Shown here: piece by piece, positions 7,313 through 17,500 of the stretch
Layout of the letters: each line of letters begins with the position of its first letter
Position numbering within the stretch: the stretch's first letter is position 1
NCBI GenBank assembly: GCA_002476905.1
Contig: DLND01000045.1
Coordinates: forward strand, 1 to 22,357
Length of the DNA: 22,357 nt
Origin: Flavobacteriales bacterium UBA7519
GTDB lineage: Bacteria; Bacteroidota; Bacteroidia; Flavobacteriales; Weeksellaceae
Direction: 5' to 3'
Notes under the pieces: generated by a model
Seen by the model: only the letters and a program-made list of their open reading frames with translations
Databases searched by the model: none
What the model was told of the DNA's origin: nothing
Position numbers and translations under genes: made by a program

Positions 7313-9430
7313 TTAACCTTTTGCCTTAGCGATTACATCTTCAGCAACGTTCGTAGGAGCAGCTTCGTATTTCTCGAATTCCATAGAAGATGTTGCTCTA
7401 CCTGAAGATAAAGTTCTAAGAGAAGTTACATAACCAAACATTTCAGATAGTGGAACGAAAGCTTTGATTACTTTAGCGTTGTTTCTATCATCCATACCGT
7501 TTACAGTACCTCTTCTTCTGTTAAGGTCACCTACGATATCACCCATATATTCTTCCGGAGTTACAACTTCCAGTTTCATAATCGGCTCCATAATAACAGC
7601 CTTAGCAGCTCTACCAGATTCTTTGAATCCCATTTTAGCAGCTAATTCGAAAGATAACTGATCAGAGTCAACCGCGTGGAAAGATCCATCCTTCAAAACA
7701 ATTTTCATTGATTCAACCTCAAATCCAGCCAAAGGACCATTCTTCATAGCCTCTCTGAATCCTTTCTCAACAGAAGGGATAAATTCTTTTGGAATGTTAC
7801 CACCTTTGATTTCGTTGATGAATTCAAGACCTGTTTTACCTTCGTCAGCCGGACCAATGGTGAATACGATATCCGCAAATTTACCACGACCACCGGATTG
7901 TTTTTTGTAAACTTCTCTATGGTTAGCAGTTTGTGTAAGTGCTTCTTTGTATTCTACCTGAGGTTGACCTTGGTTAACTTCTACTTTAAACTCTCTTCTC
8001 ATACGGTCTACGATGATATCCAAGTGAAGCTCACCCATACCAGAGATAATAGTTTGTCCAGAAGCCTCATCAGTCTTAACCTGGAAAGTAGGATCTTCTT
8101 CAGCTAATTTAGCTAGAGCGTTACCCATTTTATCCTGGTCAGCTTTAGTCTTAGGCTCAACAGCGATACCGATTACTGGATCTGGGAAGATCATAGACTC
8201 TAGAACGATTGGGTTCTTTTCATCAGATAATGTATCTCCTGTTTTGATATCTTTAAATCCTACAGCAGCACCAATATCTCCAGCTTCAATATATTCAACC
8301 GGATTTTGCTTGTTAGCGTGCATCTGATAGATTCTGGAAATTCTTTCTTTGTTTCCAGATCTTGTGTTCAAAACATAAGAACCAGCATCTAATCTCCCTG
8401 AATAAGCTCTGAAGAATGCTAATCTACCTACGAAAGGGTCAGTAGCAATTTTGAAAGCTAATGCAGCGAAAGGCTCATCTACAGATGGTTTTCTTTCGAT
8501 CTCAGCGTCAGTTCTTGGGTCTGTTCCTTTGATATTGTCCTTATCCAGTGGAGAAGGAAGATATTTACAAACAGCATCCAACATAAACTGTACTCCTTTG
8601 TTCTTGAAAGAAGAACCACAAGTCATTGGGATAATAGAAAGATCGATAGTCGCTTTTCTAAGAGCTTCGTTGATTTCCTCTTCAGAAATTGAATCTGGAT
8701 CTTCGAAGAATTTCTCCATCAAAGTTTCGTCATAGTCAGCTACAGCTTCTACTAATTTCTCTCTATATTCTAGAACTTCATCCTTCATATCTTCCGGAAT
8801 TGGAACTACTTCATAAGTAGCACCTTGACCAGCTTCATCCCAGATGATTGCTCTGTTTTTGATTAAGTCAACAACCCCTTTGAAATCTTCTTCAGCACCG
8901 ATTGGTAAAACGATTGGAACTGCATTGGATCCTAACATTTCTTTTACTTGTTTTACAACGTTCAAGAAGTCAGCACCTTGTCTGTCCATTTTGTTTACGA
9001 ATCCCATTCTCGCTACTTTGTAGTTGTCAGCCAATCTCCAGTTGGTTTCAGACTGAGGCTCTACACCGTCTACGGCAGAGAAAAGGAATACCAATCCATC
9101 CAATACTCTCAAAGATCTGTTTACTTCTACTGTGAAGTCAACGTGTCCCGGTGTATCAATGATGTTGAAATGGTAAGCTTTTGTTTCAGGTAATTTTTTC
9201 CCCTGATCTGTTGGAAAGTTCCAAGAACAAGTCGTTGCAGCAGAAGTAATAGTAATACCTCTTTCTGCTTCCTGCTCCATCCAGTCCATTGTAGAAGCAC
9301 CATCGTGAACCTCTCCAATTTTGTGGTTTACACCTGTATAGAACAAAATCCTTTCAGTCGTCGTAGTTTTACCAGCATCAATGTGCGCAGCAATACCAAT
9401 ATTTCTTGTAAATTTAAGATCTCTACTCAT
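7313..9430 (-). CDS. fusA: Elongation factor G
   Basis: The 705-residue GTPase begins [20 protein letters not shown]; residues 17-24 form the P-loop (AHIDAGKTT). Switch II is [12 protein letters not shown] and the base-recognition motif is [16 protein letters not shown] marks switch I. Domains II to V follow in normal order, with [18 protein letters not shown] in domain III and the domain V segment near [23 protein letters not shown] drives tRNA-mRNA translocation and, with recycling factor, splits ribosomes. Length is typical and the whole protein is intact. It lies 6 bases after rpsG. No tuf gene follows, as is common in Bacteroidota. Confidence 0.98.
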   Translation of the reverse strand: MSRDLKFTRNIGIAAHIDAGKTTTTERILFYTGVNHKIGEVHDGASTMDWMEQEAERGITITSAATTCSWNFPTDQGKKLPETKAYHFNIIDTPGHVDFTVEVNRSLRVLDGLVFLFSAVDGVEPQSETNWRLADNYKVARMGFVNKMDRQGADFLNVVKQVKEMLGSNAVPIVLPIGAEEDFKGVVDLIKNRAIIWDEAGQGATYEVVPIPEDMKDEVLEYREKLVEAVADYDETLMEKFFEDPDSISEEEINEALRKATIDLSIIPMTCGSSFKNKGVQFMLDAVCKYLPSPLDKDNIKGTDPRTDAEIERKPSVDEPFAALAFKIATDPFVGRLAFFRAYSGRLDAGSYVLNTRSGNKERISRIYQMHANKQNPVEYIEAGDIGAAVGFKDIKTGDTLSDEKNPIVLESMIFPDPVIGIAVEPKTKADQDKMGNALAKLAEEDPTFQVKTDEASGQTIISGMGELHLDIIVDRMRREFKVEVNQGQPQVEYKEALTQTANHREVYKKQSGGRGKFADIVFTIGPADEGKTGLEFINEIKGGNIPKEFIPSVEKGFREAMKNGPLAGFEVESMKIVLKDGSFHAVDSDQLSFELAAKMGFKESGRAAKAVIMEPIMKLEVVTPEEYMGDIVGDLNRRRGTVNGMDDRNNAKVIKAFVPLSEMFGYVTSLRTLSSGRATSSMEFEKYEAAPTNVAEDVIAKAKG

Positions 9431-9436
9431 TTCTAA

Positions 9437-9913
9437 TTAGAATTTGAAGTGTGAGAAAGCCTTGTTAGCTTCCGCCATTTTGTGAGTATCAGATTTCTTT
9501 TTGAAAGCAGCACCTTCTTCTCTTGAAGCAGCTACTACTTCGTTAGCCAGTTTCAAAGCCATAGACTTATCATTTCTAGCTTTAGAATATTTGATTAACC
9601 ATTTCATTGCCATAGAAATTTTTCTATCCGCTCTGATTGGCATAGGAATCTGGAAGTTAGCTCCACCTACTCTTCTAGAACGTACTTCTACGTGAGGCAT
9701 TACGTTAGTTAATGCATCTTTCCAGATTTCAAGTGAAGTTTTTTCAGTATCTCCTTTTTTAGTTTCTACGATATCCAATGCATCATAGAAAATCTTGAAT
9801 GCGATTGACTTCTTACCGTCAAGCATTAGGTTGTTTACGAATCTTGTTACCAATTGATCATTAAACTTTGGATCTGGTAACAACGGTCTTTTTTTCGCTT
9901 TCGTCTTTCTCAT
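9437..9913 (-). CDS. rpsG: 30S ribosomal protein S7
   Basis: This 158-residue protein begins [20 protein letters not shown] and has [20 protein letters not shown] and the [19 protein letters not shown] segment that is nearly universal in S7. S7 nucleates assembly of the 3' domain of 16S rRNA and lines the E site. It lies 23 bases after rpsL and 6 before fusA within the str operon. Ordinary length and sequence. Confidence 0.97.
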   Translation of the reverse strand: MRKTKAKKRPLLPDPKFNDQLVTRFVNNLMLDGKKSIAFKIFYDALDIVETKKGDTEKTSLEIWKDALTNVMPHVEVRSRRVGGANFQIPMPIRADRKISMAMKWLIKYSKARNDKSMALKLANEVVAASREEGAAFKKKSDTHKMAEANKAFSHFKF

Positions 9914-9936
9914 TGTTTCTGTACCTTATTTAATGA

Positions 9937-10350
9937 TTATTTTTTCTTACCTTTTGCAGGCGCTGCAGCAGCTTGTCCTGGTTTAGGTCTCTTAGCACCG
10001 TACTTAGATCTTCTCTGAGTTCTTCCATTTACACCTGCAGTGTCCAATGCACCTCTTACGATGTGGTAACGTACTCCCGGTAGGTCTTTCACCCTTCCGC
10101 CTCTTACCAATACTATCGAGTGCTCTTGAAGATTATGTCCTTCGCCCGGGATATAAGCGTTGACTTCTTTACCGTTAGAAAGTCTTACCCTTGCTACTTT
10201 TCTAAGTGCAGAGTTAGGTTTCTTAGGAGTGGTAGTATATACTCTCGTACATACACCTCGTCTTTGTGGACAAGAATCAAGGGCAGCCGATTTGCTCTTC
10301 TTGGCAAGCGTGGCTCTTCCTTTTCTTACTAATTGTTGAATAGTAGGCAT
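9937..10350 (-). CDS. rpsL: 30S ribosomal protein S12
   Basis: The 137-residue protein begins [20 protein letters not shown] and carries [20 protein letters not shown] and [20 protein letters not shown]. Lys43 and the Lys of VKDLPG are present, the residues whose change gives streptomycin resistance in other bacteria, so the sequence looks wild type there. S12 sits at the decoding centre. The tail is extended and basic, rich in Ala, Pro and Lys ([13 protein letters not shown]). It is the first gene of the operon, about 20 bases after the predicted transcript start. Confidence 0.97.
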   Translation of the reverse strand: MPTIQQLVRKGRATLAKKSKSAALDSCPQRRGVCTRVYTTTPKKPNSALRKVARVRLSNGKEVNAYIPGEGHNLQEHSIVLVRGGRVKDLPGVRYHIVRGALDTAGVNGRTQRRSKYGAKRPKPGQAAAAPAKGKKK

Positions 10351-10374
10351 TTAATTGCTTTTTATTTTAGGGTG

Positions 10375-10404
10375 CAAAAATATAAATAATTTTTTAATCT
10401 ACAA
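10375..10404 (-). promoter_or_regulatory. Promoter of the rpsL-rpsG-fusA-rpsJ operon
   Basis: The minus strand reads TTG, 19 bases, TATTTTTG, an exact fit to the Bacteroidota consensus. The expected transcript start is near 10370, leaving a leader of only about 20 bases with no visible fold, unlike the rplC leader. Confidence 0.8.
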
Positions 10405-10489
10405 GCAGTTAGGAATAAATATTAGAATTAATAAAATCTTTTTTTATCTCATTGTGGCATTTTCATTGATATAAAAGATATAATCTCAC

Positions 10490-10519
10490 TATACAGGATA
10501 GTTTAAAACTATAGAGATA
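10490..10519. promoter_or_regulatory. Candidate operator upstream of dps
   Basis: ATAGTTT-A-AAACTAT is a perfect inverted repeat at 10498-10512. It is nested in a wider imperfect repeat in which ATCTC and TATA, split by two bases (10484-10494), mirror TATAGAGAT (10510-10518). The site ends just before the -33 element of the dps promoter, a position typical for a regulator. It does not match a Fur or PerR consensus well enough to name a regulator. Confidence 0.35.
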
Positions 10520-10523
10520 AGGT

Positions 10524-10552
10524 TTGACTTAAATAAAATACCATTAATTTTG
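10524..10552 (+). promoter_or_regulatory. Promoter of the Dps gene
   Basis: TTG (10524-10526), 18 bases, TAATTTTG (10545-10552). Predicted start near 10558, about 20 bases before the ATG at 10577. Confidence 0.7.
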
Positions 10553-10576
10553 TATCAATCTAAACATTAATAAATT

Positions 10577-11053
10577 ATGAAAAATGCAGCACTAATCGGA
10601 CTGAAAGAAGCCGATTGCAAAAAAATCTCAGAAAAACTCAACGTACTTTTAGCTAACTACTCCGTTTTCTATCAAAACACAAGAGGGTCGCATTGGAACA
10701 TCAAAGGAGAACAGTTCTTTACTCTTCATCCGAAATTTGAGGAATTATATAATAATCTCGTGCTTAAAATTGATGAAATAGCCGAAAGAATTTTAACTCT
10801 AGGTGCTACTCCCGCTCATAATTATTCAGATTATCTGGCTGTTTCTACTATTAAAGAGAGTAAAGAGGTGACCGACGGAAACAAAAGTGTAGAAATTATT
10901 CTAAATTCTTACAAAGTAGTTATCGATTTACAAAGAGAACTTCTGGACATTACTGAGGAAGCTGGCGACGAAGGTACAAACTCCCAAATGAGTGACTATA
11001 TTACCGAGCAGGAAAAAGAAGTATGGATGTATAATTCGTATCTTGGTAAATAA
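10577..11053 (+). CDS. dps: Dps family ferritin-like DNA-protection protein
   Basis: The 158-residue protein has the Dps core. The ferroxidase ligands are all present: His39 in SHWNIKG, His51 and Glu55 in FTLHPKFEELY, and Asp66 and Glu70 in KIDEIAERI. LGATPAHNYSDYL follows at the usual place. Dps proteins form 12-subunit shells that oxidise Fe(II) with hydrogen peroxide and store the iron, protecting DNA in oxidative stress or stationary phase. There is no long basic N-terminal tail, so direct DNA binding is uncertain. It is a single-gene unit with its own promoter, a candidate operator and a strong terminator. Confidence 0.92.
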   Translation: MKNAALIGLKEADCKKISEKLNVLLANYSVFYQNTRGSHWNIKGEQFFTLHPKFEELYNNLVLKIDEIAERILTLGATPAHNYSDYLAVSTIKESKEVTDGNKSVEIILNSYKVVIDLQRELLDITEEAGDEGTNSQMSDYITEQEKEVWMYNSYLGK

Positions 11054-11067
11054 AAATCACAATCAAT

Positions 11068-11097
11068 AAAAATTCCGGCTCTCTACCGGAATTTTTT
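11068..11097. terminator. Bidirectional terminator after dps
   Basis: AAAAATTCCGG (11068-11078) pairs with CCGGAATTTTT (11086-11096) around a seven-base loop; T runs follow in both directions. It serves dps and the converging membrane protein gene whose stop is at 11103. Confidence 0.85.
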
Positions 11098-11102
11098 ATT
11101 AA

Positions 11103-12725
11103 TTAATATAAAAAATGCTGAGTCACATTTTTATTAAGGTCAAATATTTTTAGGTTTTTAAGTAATGTTTCTGCTTCCTTTTGATTCATTGCATACCAAA
11201 CAACCGTCTGATTTGCCACCCCCATTTTCTTTTCAATGGTCCAAGATGCAATTGGTATCCAAGATTTCGGAATTCCATCAGGAAACCATTTTGGATAAAT
11301 CACAGCTACACTACATTGTTTTTGTAATATCTGACTTGCCATATAATTATGGTATTTTTTATTAAAAATTTCTGGATCTAAATCTTTATTTTTATAATAA
11401 TATCCCGCTACATCAGTAGTAGCAAGACCTGCAATATCATAAATCTTAACATTAGAAAAATATGCTATTGCACCTATGTCATTAACCACAACATTCTGAT
11501 TTTTATAAAATCGCCCAAGTAGTCTAGACATTTCTATTTGTTGTTCTTCAATATTCTTGGAAGCATATTTTATTACCTTATAATTTACTGTTGTAGTATA
11601 AAAGGAATAAAAAATCATTATGGAAAATGCCATTACCATAATTTTTTTATAAGTCAGATTGGTTTTACCAACATTAAACTTAGAATAAAAATAAGTGATC
11701 ATAGGTACCGTAACCATAATTACAGCGGCCATTAAATAATTTTCATAACGGTAACGTATTACTGCAAATAAACTATGTAAAATTACCGTACCAACAACAG
11801 TAAGGGAAACAGTTTCGTTAAGAACAATTTTATACCACTCCGTAATTTTATATTTGGACAGAAAATAAAACACTACTATAACCAGCGGTGCTAAAAATAA
11901 CTTGTAAAAAGAAATATTTAATAAAATTCCATTTTTAAAAATAGTCCAAAGACTAAAGAAAAAATTTGATTCGGGATAATTACCTTTCATTAAAAGAGAA
12001 TTAGGAAAAAAATAACCTCCGTGTTCTATGGAATAAATGCCAAACAATAAAATGGGAAGAAAGCCAACAAAAAATACACCTAACGCAATTTTCCAGTTTT
12101 TTCTTAATACTAACAGAAGAGACAAAATAACGATAAAGAACATGCTTTCGAACCTTACCGTTCCTAATAAAGCTGTGCATAACAGCAATTTCAAAACTTG
12201 TTTCTTGGTGAATCCTAATCTCAAACTACCAGTCAGATAATAAATCATTGTGACCGTGAGCAAAATATGAAGCGTTTGTTCCATTCCTATCAACACCATG
12301 AAATTCATTTGACAAGAAAAGATAAAAAGCGAAAGCCCCAACAGAAGCTCATTCTTTCCAAAGTAATCATAAAAGTATCTGAAAATATAGTATAGGGACA
12401 CATACCCACAAATAATATTGATAAATAACGGATAGTAAACATTATCACCAAAAATTTTGATAAGTAAGCTAAGTAATAAAGTATAAAGGATGGAAGAGGA
12501 CGCGCTATCAAAACTATTGGGATTAATCCCCCAAATCCCATTTTCAGCAACATTTCTTGAAAGTGCAAGATGAATATAAGCATCATCGAGCGGGTAAATG
12601 AACTGATGCCCTGAAAGATTAGAGTACGAAAGGTAAAAAGAGAAACCTAAAATTAACGTAAATACACCAGCAAAAAAATATAAATATCTATACATCCTAA
12701 ATAATTTTTGCACGAAAATAATCAT
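11103..12725 (-). CDS. Multi-pass GT-C type glycosyltransferase-like membrane protein
   Basis: The 540-residue protein has a dozen or so hydrophobic segments over about 430 residues, then a soluble C-terminal part. The first extracytoplasmic loop carries YPLDDAYIHLALSRNVAENG, with Asp47-Asp48 placed like the acidic motif of GT-C enzymes that use lipid-linked sugars. The next part, NPNSFDSASSSILYTLLLSL, also fits that group. The tail includes VVNDIGAIAYFSNVKIYDIA, seen in related membrane proteins. Donor and acceptor cannot be told. The chosen start at 12725 is the furthest ATG; Met11 (12695) is possible because the first hydrophobic segment begins after it. By eye it is more A+T-rich than the ribosomal genes. 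It stands alone, divergent from the LRR gene, with no neighbouring cell-surface polysaccharide genes. Confidence 0.75.
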   Translation of the reverse strand: MIIFVQKLFRMYRYLYFFAGVFTLILGFSFYLSYSNLSGHQFIYPLDDAYIHLALSRNVAENGIWGINPNSFDSASSSILYTLLLSLLIKIFGDNVYYPLFINIICGYVSLYYIFRYFYDYFGKNELLLGLSLFIFSCQMNFMVLIGMEQTLHILLTVTMIYYLTGSLRLGFTKKQVLKLLLCTALLGTVRFESMFFIVILSLLLVLRKNWKIALGVFFVGFLPILLFGIYSIEHGGYFFPNSLLMKGNYPESNFFFSLWTIFKNGILLNISFYKLFLAPLVIVVFYFLSKYKITEWYKIVLNETVSLTVVGTVILHSLFAVIRYRYENYLMAAVIMVTVPMITYFYSKFNVGKTNLTYKKIMVMAFSIMIFYSFYTTTVNYKVIKYASKNIEEQQIEMSRLLGRFYKNQNVVVNDIGAIAYFSNVKIYDIAGLATTDVAGYYYKNKDLDPEIFNKKYHNYMASQILQKQCSVAVIYPKWFPDGIPKSWIPIASWTIEKKMGVANQTVVWYAMNQKEAETLLKNLKIFDLNKNVTQHFLY

Positions 12726-12765
12726 TAATTTTTTACAATATAATGCAAGAGATTCTATTAACTAT

Positions 12766-12773
12766 TATATTTG
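12766..12773 (+). promoter_or_regulatory. Candidate -7 element for the LRR protein gene
   Basis: TATATTTG matches TAnnTTTG and lies 20 bases before the proposed TTG start; a second match, TAATTTTG at 12779-12786, would give an almost leaderless message. Neither has a TTG at the usual -33 spacing. Confidence 0.35.
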
Positions 12774-12793
12774 CGTCTTAATTTTGCACAGAT

Positions 12794-14428
12794 TTGAAAA
12801 AAATATTACTCTTTTTGTTAATTTCCAATTTCGCGTTCTCCCAATGGAGCATTCCGAATTCGGAAAGAAATGCATTAATCACCATATACAATGCTACAAA
12901 TGGTGAAAACTGGAACAGAACCTGGGATCTCGACAAAGATCCACGCAACTGGTTTGGTATTTCCGTAAAAAATGGAGCGGTTACAGAGCTTAATCTTTCC
13001 GGCAATGCGCTTAAAGGTAATTTTCCCTCCAATTTAACATCATTTCCTAAACTTACAAAACTAGACCTTAGTAATAATCAACTTTCTGGAGATATGGCTG
13101 CGGGAATTTCTTCCCTTAGTTTGTTGACAAAATTGGATATTAGCAATAATAGATTGACAGGAGATCCAACCCAATCTTTAACAGGACTTTTCAATGTAGA
13201 TGATTTGGCTTTGGGAGGAAATCTGTTTACGATTCCGAATGTCAACGGTTTGCTGCAGAACTTCAACAATATCAAAACGTTGAATCTTTCAGATTTAGGA
13301 TTGATTAATATTCCTGCAAAAATCACAGCTTTCACCAATCTAGAAACTTTGATTCTTGATAATAATCCAATCCCAGCCAATGCTTTTGGAAATATTGCAA
13401 ATCATCCTAAATTGACAAATCTCTCATTATCAGGATTACAATTAACTCAAATCCCAACTCAGGTTTCTCAATTGACGCAACTGACAAGTCTTAATTTAAG
13501 CAATAACGCACTCACAGAACAGACAACGTCAGGATTATCAAATTTGACCAATCTTGTGTGGCTTTCTTTGGAAAACAATCAGTTAGCTCAGATTCCCTCT
13601 CAGATTCCTCAACTCAAAAAATTGCAAACGCTTAATCTTGGAAGAAATAAGATTTCTGGCGGAGTTTCTCTGTTGACAGGCTTACCAAACCTTCAACAAC
13701 TATTTCTAAACAATAATTTGCTCACTGGTAATATTCCATCAGAATTTTTAGGAATGCCACAATTATTGATGCTAAACCTCAACAGCAATCAGCTTTCAGG
13801 TGATCTAAACGATAGACTTCCGCCTATTACGCATCTTAGCAATAATAGGTTCAACAAGGCACAACTTTCCAATTATGTTACTGATTATAATGTGCAAACC
13901 GATTTAGATTACTCGCCTCAGCGTTACGATGGTTTGAAAGAAGTTTTAGGTACAATTGGTCAACCAGCGAAATTAGATCAATCCTTATCCGGCAGCGATT
14001 ACACTTTCACTTGGTACAAAAATCTGGATCAAAAAACCACTACAACCACTGCAGACCTCAACTTCGCAAGTGTGGAAGAGTCAGATTATGCCACTTACAC
14101 TGCGGAGGCTTACACTTATTCCGTCTTAGACAATTCTGTCGTTTTTGATTTGTCACTTTTCAGAGAACCGATTTCTTTGGTTAAAGTCTTAGGCACCGAA
14201 GAATCTGCTAAATACTTCAACATCTACCCAAATCCAACTTCCGAATTTTTGAATATTGTAAGTACAAAATATGACATTCAGAAAGTCCACATTTACGATT
14301 TGAGTGGAAAACAAATGTTATCAGAATCCAAATCCAGAATCGACGTTTCCAAACTCCCAAGCGGCGTTTATATGCTGATTATCAAAACACAGGAAGGCAA
14401 TAAAAACTTTAAGTTTATCAAACAATAA
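12794..14428 (+). CDS. Secreted leucine-rich-repeat protein with T9SS type A sorting domain
   Basis: The frame opens with TTG at 12794, giving the signal peptide MKKILLFLLISNFAFSQ. An in-frame TAA at 12779-12781 excludes any upstream start, and no ATG fits the signal peptide, so TTG is the likely start. Residues about 60-350 contain twelve leucine-rich repeats, such as LNLSGNALKG, LDLSNNQLSG and LNLSNNALTE, of a plant-like type. Residues about 380-455 look like an Ig-like domain (YTFTWYK, then VEESDYATYT). Residues about 472-544 form the C-terminal sorting domain: FNIYPNPTSEFLNI, VHIYDLSGKQM, KLPSGVYMLIIKT and KFIKQ. The protein should pass the outer membrane by T9SS and be anchored at or released from the surface, probably for binding or adhesion. 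No T9SS machinery genes lie in the window. Confidence 0.93.
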   Translation: MKKILLFLLISNFAFSQWSIPNSERNALITIYNATNGENWNRTWDLDKDPRNWFGISVKNGAVTELNLSGNALKGNFPSNLTSFPKLTKLDLSNNQLSGDMAAGISSLSLLTKLDISNNRLTGDPTQSLTGLFNVDDLALGGNLFTIPNVNGLLQNFNNIKTLNLSDLGLINIPAKITAFTNLETLILDNNPIPANAFGNIANHPKLTNLSLSGLQLTQIPTQVSQLTQLTSLNLSNNALTEQTTSGLSNLTNLVWLSLENNQLAQIPSQIPQLKKLQTLNLGRNKISGGVSLLTGLPNLQQLFLNNNLLTGNIPSEFLGMPQLLMLNLNSNQLSGDLNDRLPPITHLSNNRFNKAQLSNYVTDYNVQTDLDYSPQRYDGLKEVLGTIGQPAKLDQSLSGSDYTFTWYKNLDQKTTTTTADLNFASVEESDYATYTAEAYTYSVLDNSVVFDLSLFREPISLVKVLGTEESAKYFNIYPNPTSEFLNIVSTKYDIQKVHIYDLSGKQMLSESKSRIDVSKLPSGVYMLIIKTQEGNKNFKFIKQ

Positions 14429-14471
14429 TTCCTTTAATACACTTTCCGTAAAATAAAAATACTTCCAGATT

Positions 14472-14500
14472 TTGATAGTTTCTAAAAAATATTAAATTTG
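14472..14500 (+). promoter_or_regulatory. Promoter of icmF
   Basis: TTG (14472-14474), 18 bases, TAAATTTG (14493-14500), giving a start near 14506 and a leader of about 13 bases before the ATG at 14519. The TTG at 14498, which could be read as an earlier in-frame start, is part of the -7 element itself and so would not be in the message. Confidence 0.7.
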
Positions 14501-14518
14501 AAAGCTATCATTATTAAT

Positions 14519-17500
14519 ATGGAAAACACTAAATATACGCCTAAAAATAAAGTAAGAATTGTAACCGCTGCGTCACTATTCGACGGTCACGATGCTGCGA
14601 TTAATATTATGCGCCGTGTCATTCAGGGAACGGGGTGCGAAGTCATTCACCTTGGTCACGACAAATCCGCAGAGGAAGTTGTAAATACAGCGATTCAGGA
14701 AGATGCCAACGCGATTGCCCTAACTTCCTATCAAGGCGGTCACAACGAGTATTTCAAATACATTTACGATCTTTTAAGAGAAAAAAATTCTTCGCAGATC
14801 AAGATTTTTGGCGGCGGTGGCGGTGTAATTCTGCCGGAAGAAATCGAAGATATTATGGCTTATGGGATCGACAGAATTTATTCTCCTGACGACGGCCGTG
14901 AACTTGGTTTACAGGGAATGATCGACGATTTGGTAAAAAAATCGGATTTCGCAACAGGAAAAGAAGTAGAAGCAGGTGATTTAGATTCAATTAGTTTTGA
15001 AAATTCTACAAGCATTGCAAAAATCATTTCAGCAGTTGAAAACTTTTCAGAAGAAAAGCCTGAATTAGTAAAGGCGATTGACGAAAAATCAAAAGATTTA
15101 AATATCCCAATCATCGGTATCACAGGTACAGGTGGAGCGGGAAAATCTTCTCTAACAGACGAATTGGTAAGACGTTTTTTACGTTCAAATACCGACAAAA
15201 AAATTGCGATTATCTCGATTGACCCTTCGAAAAAGAAAACTGGAGGTGCACTTTTGGGTGACAGAATTCGTATGAACGCGATTAATGACCCTCGAGTTTA
15301 TATGCGTTCGATGGCGACGAGAGAAAACAACGTTTCGGTTTCTCCGTTTATTCATTCTGCTTTGAATGTGTTGAAATTAGCTCATCCAGATGTTATCATT
15401 CTGGAAACTTCAGGTATCGGACAGTCAGGTTCAGAAGTTTCGGATTTTGCTGATGTTTCAATGTATGTAATGACGCCTGAATACGGAGCTTCTACACAGT
15501 TGGAAAAAATCGATATGTTGGATTATGCAGATTTGGTGGCTTTAAATAAATCAGATAAAAGAGGCGCTCTTGATGCACTTCAAGCCGTAAGAAAACAGTT
15601 CCAAAGAAACCATTTATTGTGGGAACAGCCATTGGATGAAATGCCGGTGTATGCTACAAAAGCCTCTCAGTTCAACGACCACGGAACGACCGAATTATAC
15701 AACCGACTCGTTTCTAAAGTCAACGATAAATTTGCTGGTTTAAACTTAAAAACATTTGTTGAACAGGAAATTACAGACGAAGTAACGATCATTCCTCCAA
15801 AAAGAGTTCGTTATTTATCTGAAATCGTTGAAAACAACAGAAGTTATGACGCAAACGTTGAAAAACAGGCTGAATTAGCGAGAACAATGTATCATATTGA
15901 CGGCGTTAAAAAAATCATTTCAAACGAAACTTTGGACGCTGAATATCAAAAAGCCGAAAAAGAACTTCAACAGGAAAATATTGATTTCTTAAAAACTTGG
16001 GACGATACGAAAAAAGCTTTCCACGAAGAGTTTTATTCTTATTTCGTAAGAGGAAAAGAAATTAAAGTTGAAACCTCAACAGAATCTTTATCTCATTTAA
16101 GAATTCCGAAAATCGCGTTACCAAAATGTAACGATTGGGGTGATTTAATTAAATGGAAAGGTCAGGAAAACCTTCCGGGGAGCTTCCCTTATACAGCAGG
16201 AATTTACCCTTTCAAAAGAACAGGTGAAGACCCAACGAGAATGTTTGCCGGAGAAGGAGGTCCTGAAAGAACCAACAGAAGATTCCACTACGTTTCTGCG
16301 GAAATGCCTGCAAAACGTTTATCTACGGCTTTCGACTCGGTAACTCTTTACGGGCAAGACCCAGCTTTACCACCGGATATTTACGGTAAAATTGGAAATG
16401 CGGGAGTTTCGATTGCTACTTTGGATGATGCTAAAAAACTATATTCAGGTTTTGATTTGGTGAATGCATTGACATCCGTTTCAATGACGATCAACGGTCC
16501 GGCTCCGATGTTGTTAGCTTTCTTTATGAACGCTGCAATCGACCAAAATGTTGAAAAATATATTGCTGACAATGGTTTACAATCAAAGGTTGAAGCTATT
16601 TTAAAAGCCAAATTCGACGATAAAGGATTAGAAAGACCGAAATATAACGGAGAATTGCCACCTTCCAACAATGGCTTAGGTTTAAAACTATTAGGAATCA
16701 CAGGAGATGAAGTTATTCCTGCTGATGTTTATGCGGAAATTAAAGCTAAAACTATCGCAACCGTTCGTGGAACCGTTCAGGCAGATATTTTGAAGGAAGA
16801 TCAGGCTCAGAATACCTGTATTTTCTCTACTGAATTTGCTTTGAGATTGATGGGTGACGTTCAGGAATATTTCATCAAAGAAAAAGTTAGAAACTTTTAC
16901 TCTGTTTCTATTTCAGGATATCACATCGCGGAAGCAGGAGCCAATCCGGTTTCTCAGTTAGCATTTACATTGGCAAACGGTTTCACTTATGTGGAATATT
17001 ATTTGTCAAGAGGAATGGACATCAATGACTTTGCACCCAACTTATCATTCTTCTTCTCCAACGGAATCGACCCTGAATATTCGGTAATCGGACGTGTCGC
17101 AAGAAGAATCTGGGCAAAAGCAATGAAACTGAAATACGGAGCAGACGAAAGAAGCCAGATGTTGAAATATCACATTCAAACTTCAGGACGTTCACTTCAC
17201 GCTCAGGAAATTGATTTTAATGACATCAGAACGACGTTACAGGCATTGTATGCAATTTATGATAACTGTAATTCATTGCACACAAACGCTTATGACGAGG
17301 CAATTACAACTCCGACTGAGCAATCCGTAAGAAGAGCAATGGCAATTCAGTTGATTATCAATAAAGAATTAGGTTTAGCGAAAAACGAAAATCCGCTTCA
17401 GGGTTCATTTATCATTGAAGAACTGACGGATTTGGTGGAAGAAGCTGTTTATGCAGAATTCGACAGGATTACAGAAAGAGGTGGTGTTCTAGGCGCGATG

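Noticed and set aside
13000..13860. Repeated words in the LRR gene, considered as DNA repeats
   Set aside because: They follow the leucine-rich-repeat protein periodicity and diverge at third positions.
14498..14518. TTG at 14498 as start of icmF
   Set aside because: The TTG is the end of the TAAATTTG -7 element, so it lies upstream of the expected transcript start; ATG 14519 gives the normal family N-terminus.
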